Part shown: one piece after another, positions 63,640 to 64,000 of the stretch
Numbering within the stretch: position 1 is the stretch's first letter
Layout of the letters: every line of letters begins with the position of its first letter
NCBI RefSeq assembly: GCF_000308615.1
Contig: NZ_BAGB01000027.1
Location: 242,827 to 306,826, forward strand
Direction of reading: 5' to 3'
Origin: Nocardia jiangxiensis NBRC 101359
GTDB taxonomy: Bacteria > Actinomycetota > Actinomycetes > Mycobacteriales > Mycobacteriaceae
Length of the DNA: 64,000 bases
Notes under the pieces: model-generated
Databases searched by the model: none
What the model was told of the DNA's origin: nothing
Seen by the model: only the letters and a program-made list of their open reading frames with translations
Translations under genes and position numbers: made by a program

Positions 63640-64000
63640 GCGATCCGCTGGGCACGTGCACGGTCACCGGGCACCATGCGCTCACCTTCCGACAACGCCA
63701 GCGTATCGCCAACCACGGTGCTAGGGCTGTCGGTTCGAGCTGCAAGCTATCGACGTCCGACCGAAGGGGTCGTAGACTTTCAGGCCGTCTCGCAGGTGGG
63801 TAGCAACGGCGGGCAAGACTTGGTGACCGACCCGTGGTTCTGGCGACACTGATCTCCTTGGACTTCTCCAGATCGACAAAACACAGTCATTGGCCGAGAT
63901 CTGCTCGACTGAATTCGCGGCCTGCGGAACAGTTATCTGAACTCGGTTTTCTTTAATTGCTAACAATCTGGTCCTATCTATGTCGGCCTTATCTGCCGCC
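63640..64000. other. Upstream region of the LuxR-type kinase, right edge
   Basis: No supported gene in the final 361 bp. The part next to 63639 should carry the promoter of the kinase-regulator gene. Base composition falls toward the edge (63900-64000 is AT-rich for this genome). Confidence 0.4.

Overview
The window is high-GC actinobacterial DNA. The mix of genes fits the Mycobacteriales, most likely Nocardia or Rhodococcus: methylcitrate-cycle genes with a PrpR-type regulator, Lsr2, a very large CtpI-type P-ATPase, a deazaflavin (F420)/PPOX-type protein, PknK-like kinases and remains of a carboxylic acid reductase. The genus is an inference from these families.

Region 0.5-14.7 kb is a phosphonate biosynthetic gene cluster. 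Nine tightly packed or overlapping minus-strand genes run from 13.0 down to 3.1 kb. They encode a PanC-like ligase, an aldehyde dehydrogenase, a methyltransferase-like protein, an MFS exporter, hydroxyethylphosphonate dioxygenase, a D-hydroxyacid-type dehydrogenase, PEP mutase, phosphonopyruvate decarboxylase and an iron-type alcohol dehydrogenase. A class III aminotransferase and a second MFS exporter lie at the left end, and a beta-lactamase-fold serine hydrolase is divergent at the right end. The enzymes reproduce the early phosphinothricin route (PEP to phosphonopyruvate, phosphonoacetaldehyde, hydroxyethylphosphonate, hydroxymethylphosphonate, then oxidation). No nucleotidyltransferase or peptide-synthetase gene is present. 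Instead there is an aminotransferase and a modified pantothenate-synthetase homologue, which suggests that an aminophosphonate is acylated with pantoate or a similar acid. This is the best candidate for an undescribed system here.

Region 14.7-20.4 kb holds a broken IS5-type element, a MerR regulator with its operator, an NTF2-fold protein, a PPOX/F420-type protein and a quinone oxidoreductase/carboxylic acid reductase hybrid pseudogene. Two copies of a 130-bp repeat bracket it. Region 20.5-24.9 kb holds three cytochrome P450 genes and an NTF2-fold gene. Region 24.9-30.1 kb is a gene graveyard (AbiE toxin-antitoxin remnants, an ISL3 transposase remnant, a decayed isocitrate lyase/PEP mutase-family gene) with an intact LysR regulator and an intact lsr2.

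Region 30.2-42.3 kb looks like an envelope module. It has two related multi-spanning membrane proteins, a sensor kinase, a DedA protein, a broken response regulator, undecaprenyl-diphosphatase UppP, a small membrane protein and the CtpI-like ATPase. Region 42.7-46.6 kb is mostly decayed insertion sequences plus one NTF2-fold gene. Region 46.6-49.3 kb has a metal-dependent amidohydrolase and a frameshifted alpha/beta hydrolase.

Region 49.3-64 kb is the methylcitrate locus prpD-prpB-prpC with prpR. It is flanked by two giant regulators that fuse a Ser/Thr kinase to a STAND ATPase; only the right-hand one ends in a LuxR DNA-binding domain. An unusual run of perfect hairpins lies at 53.12-53.26 kb. 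No tRNA, rRNA or CRISPR array was seen.
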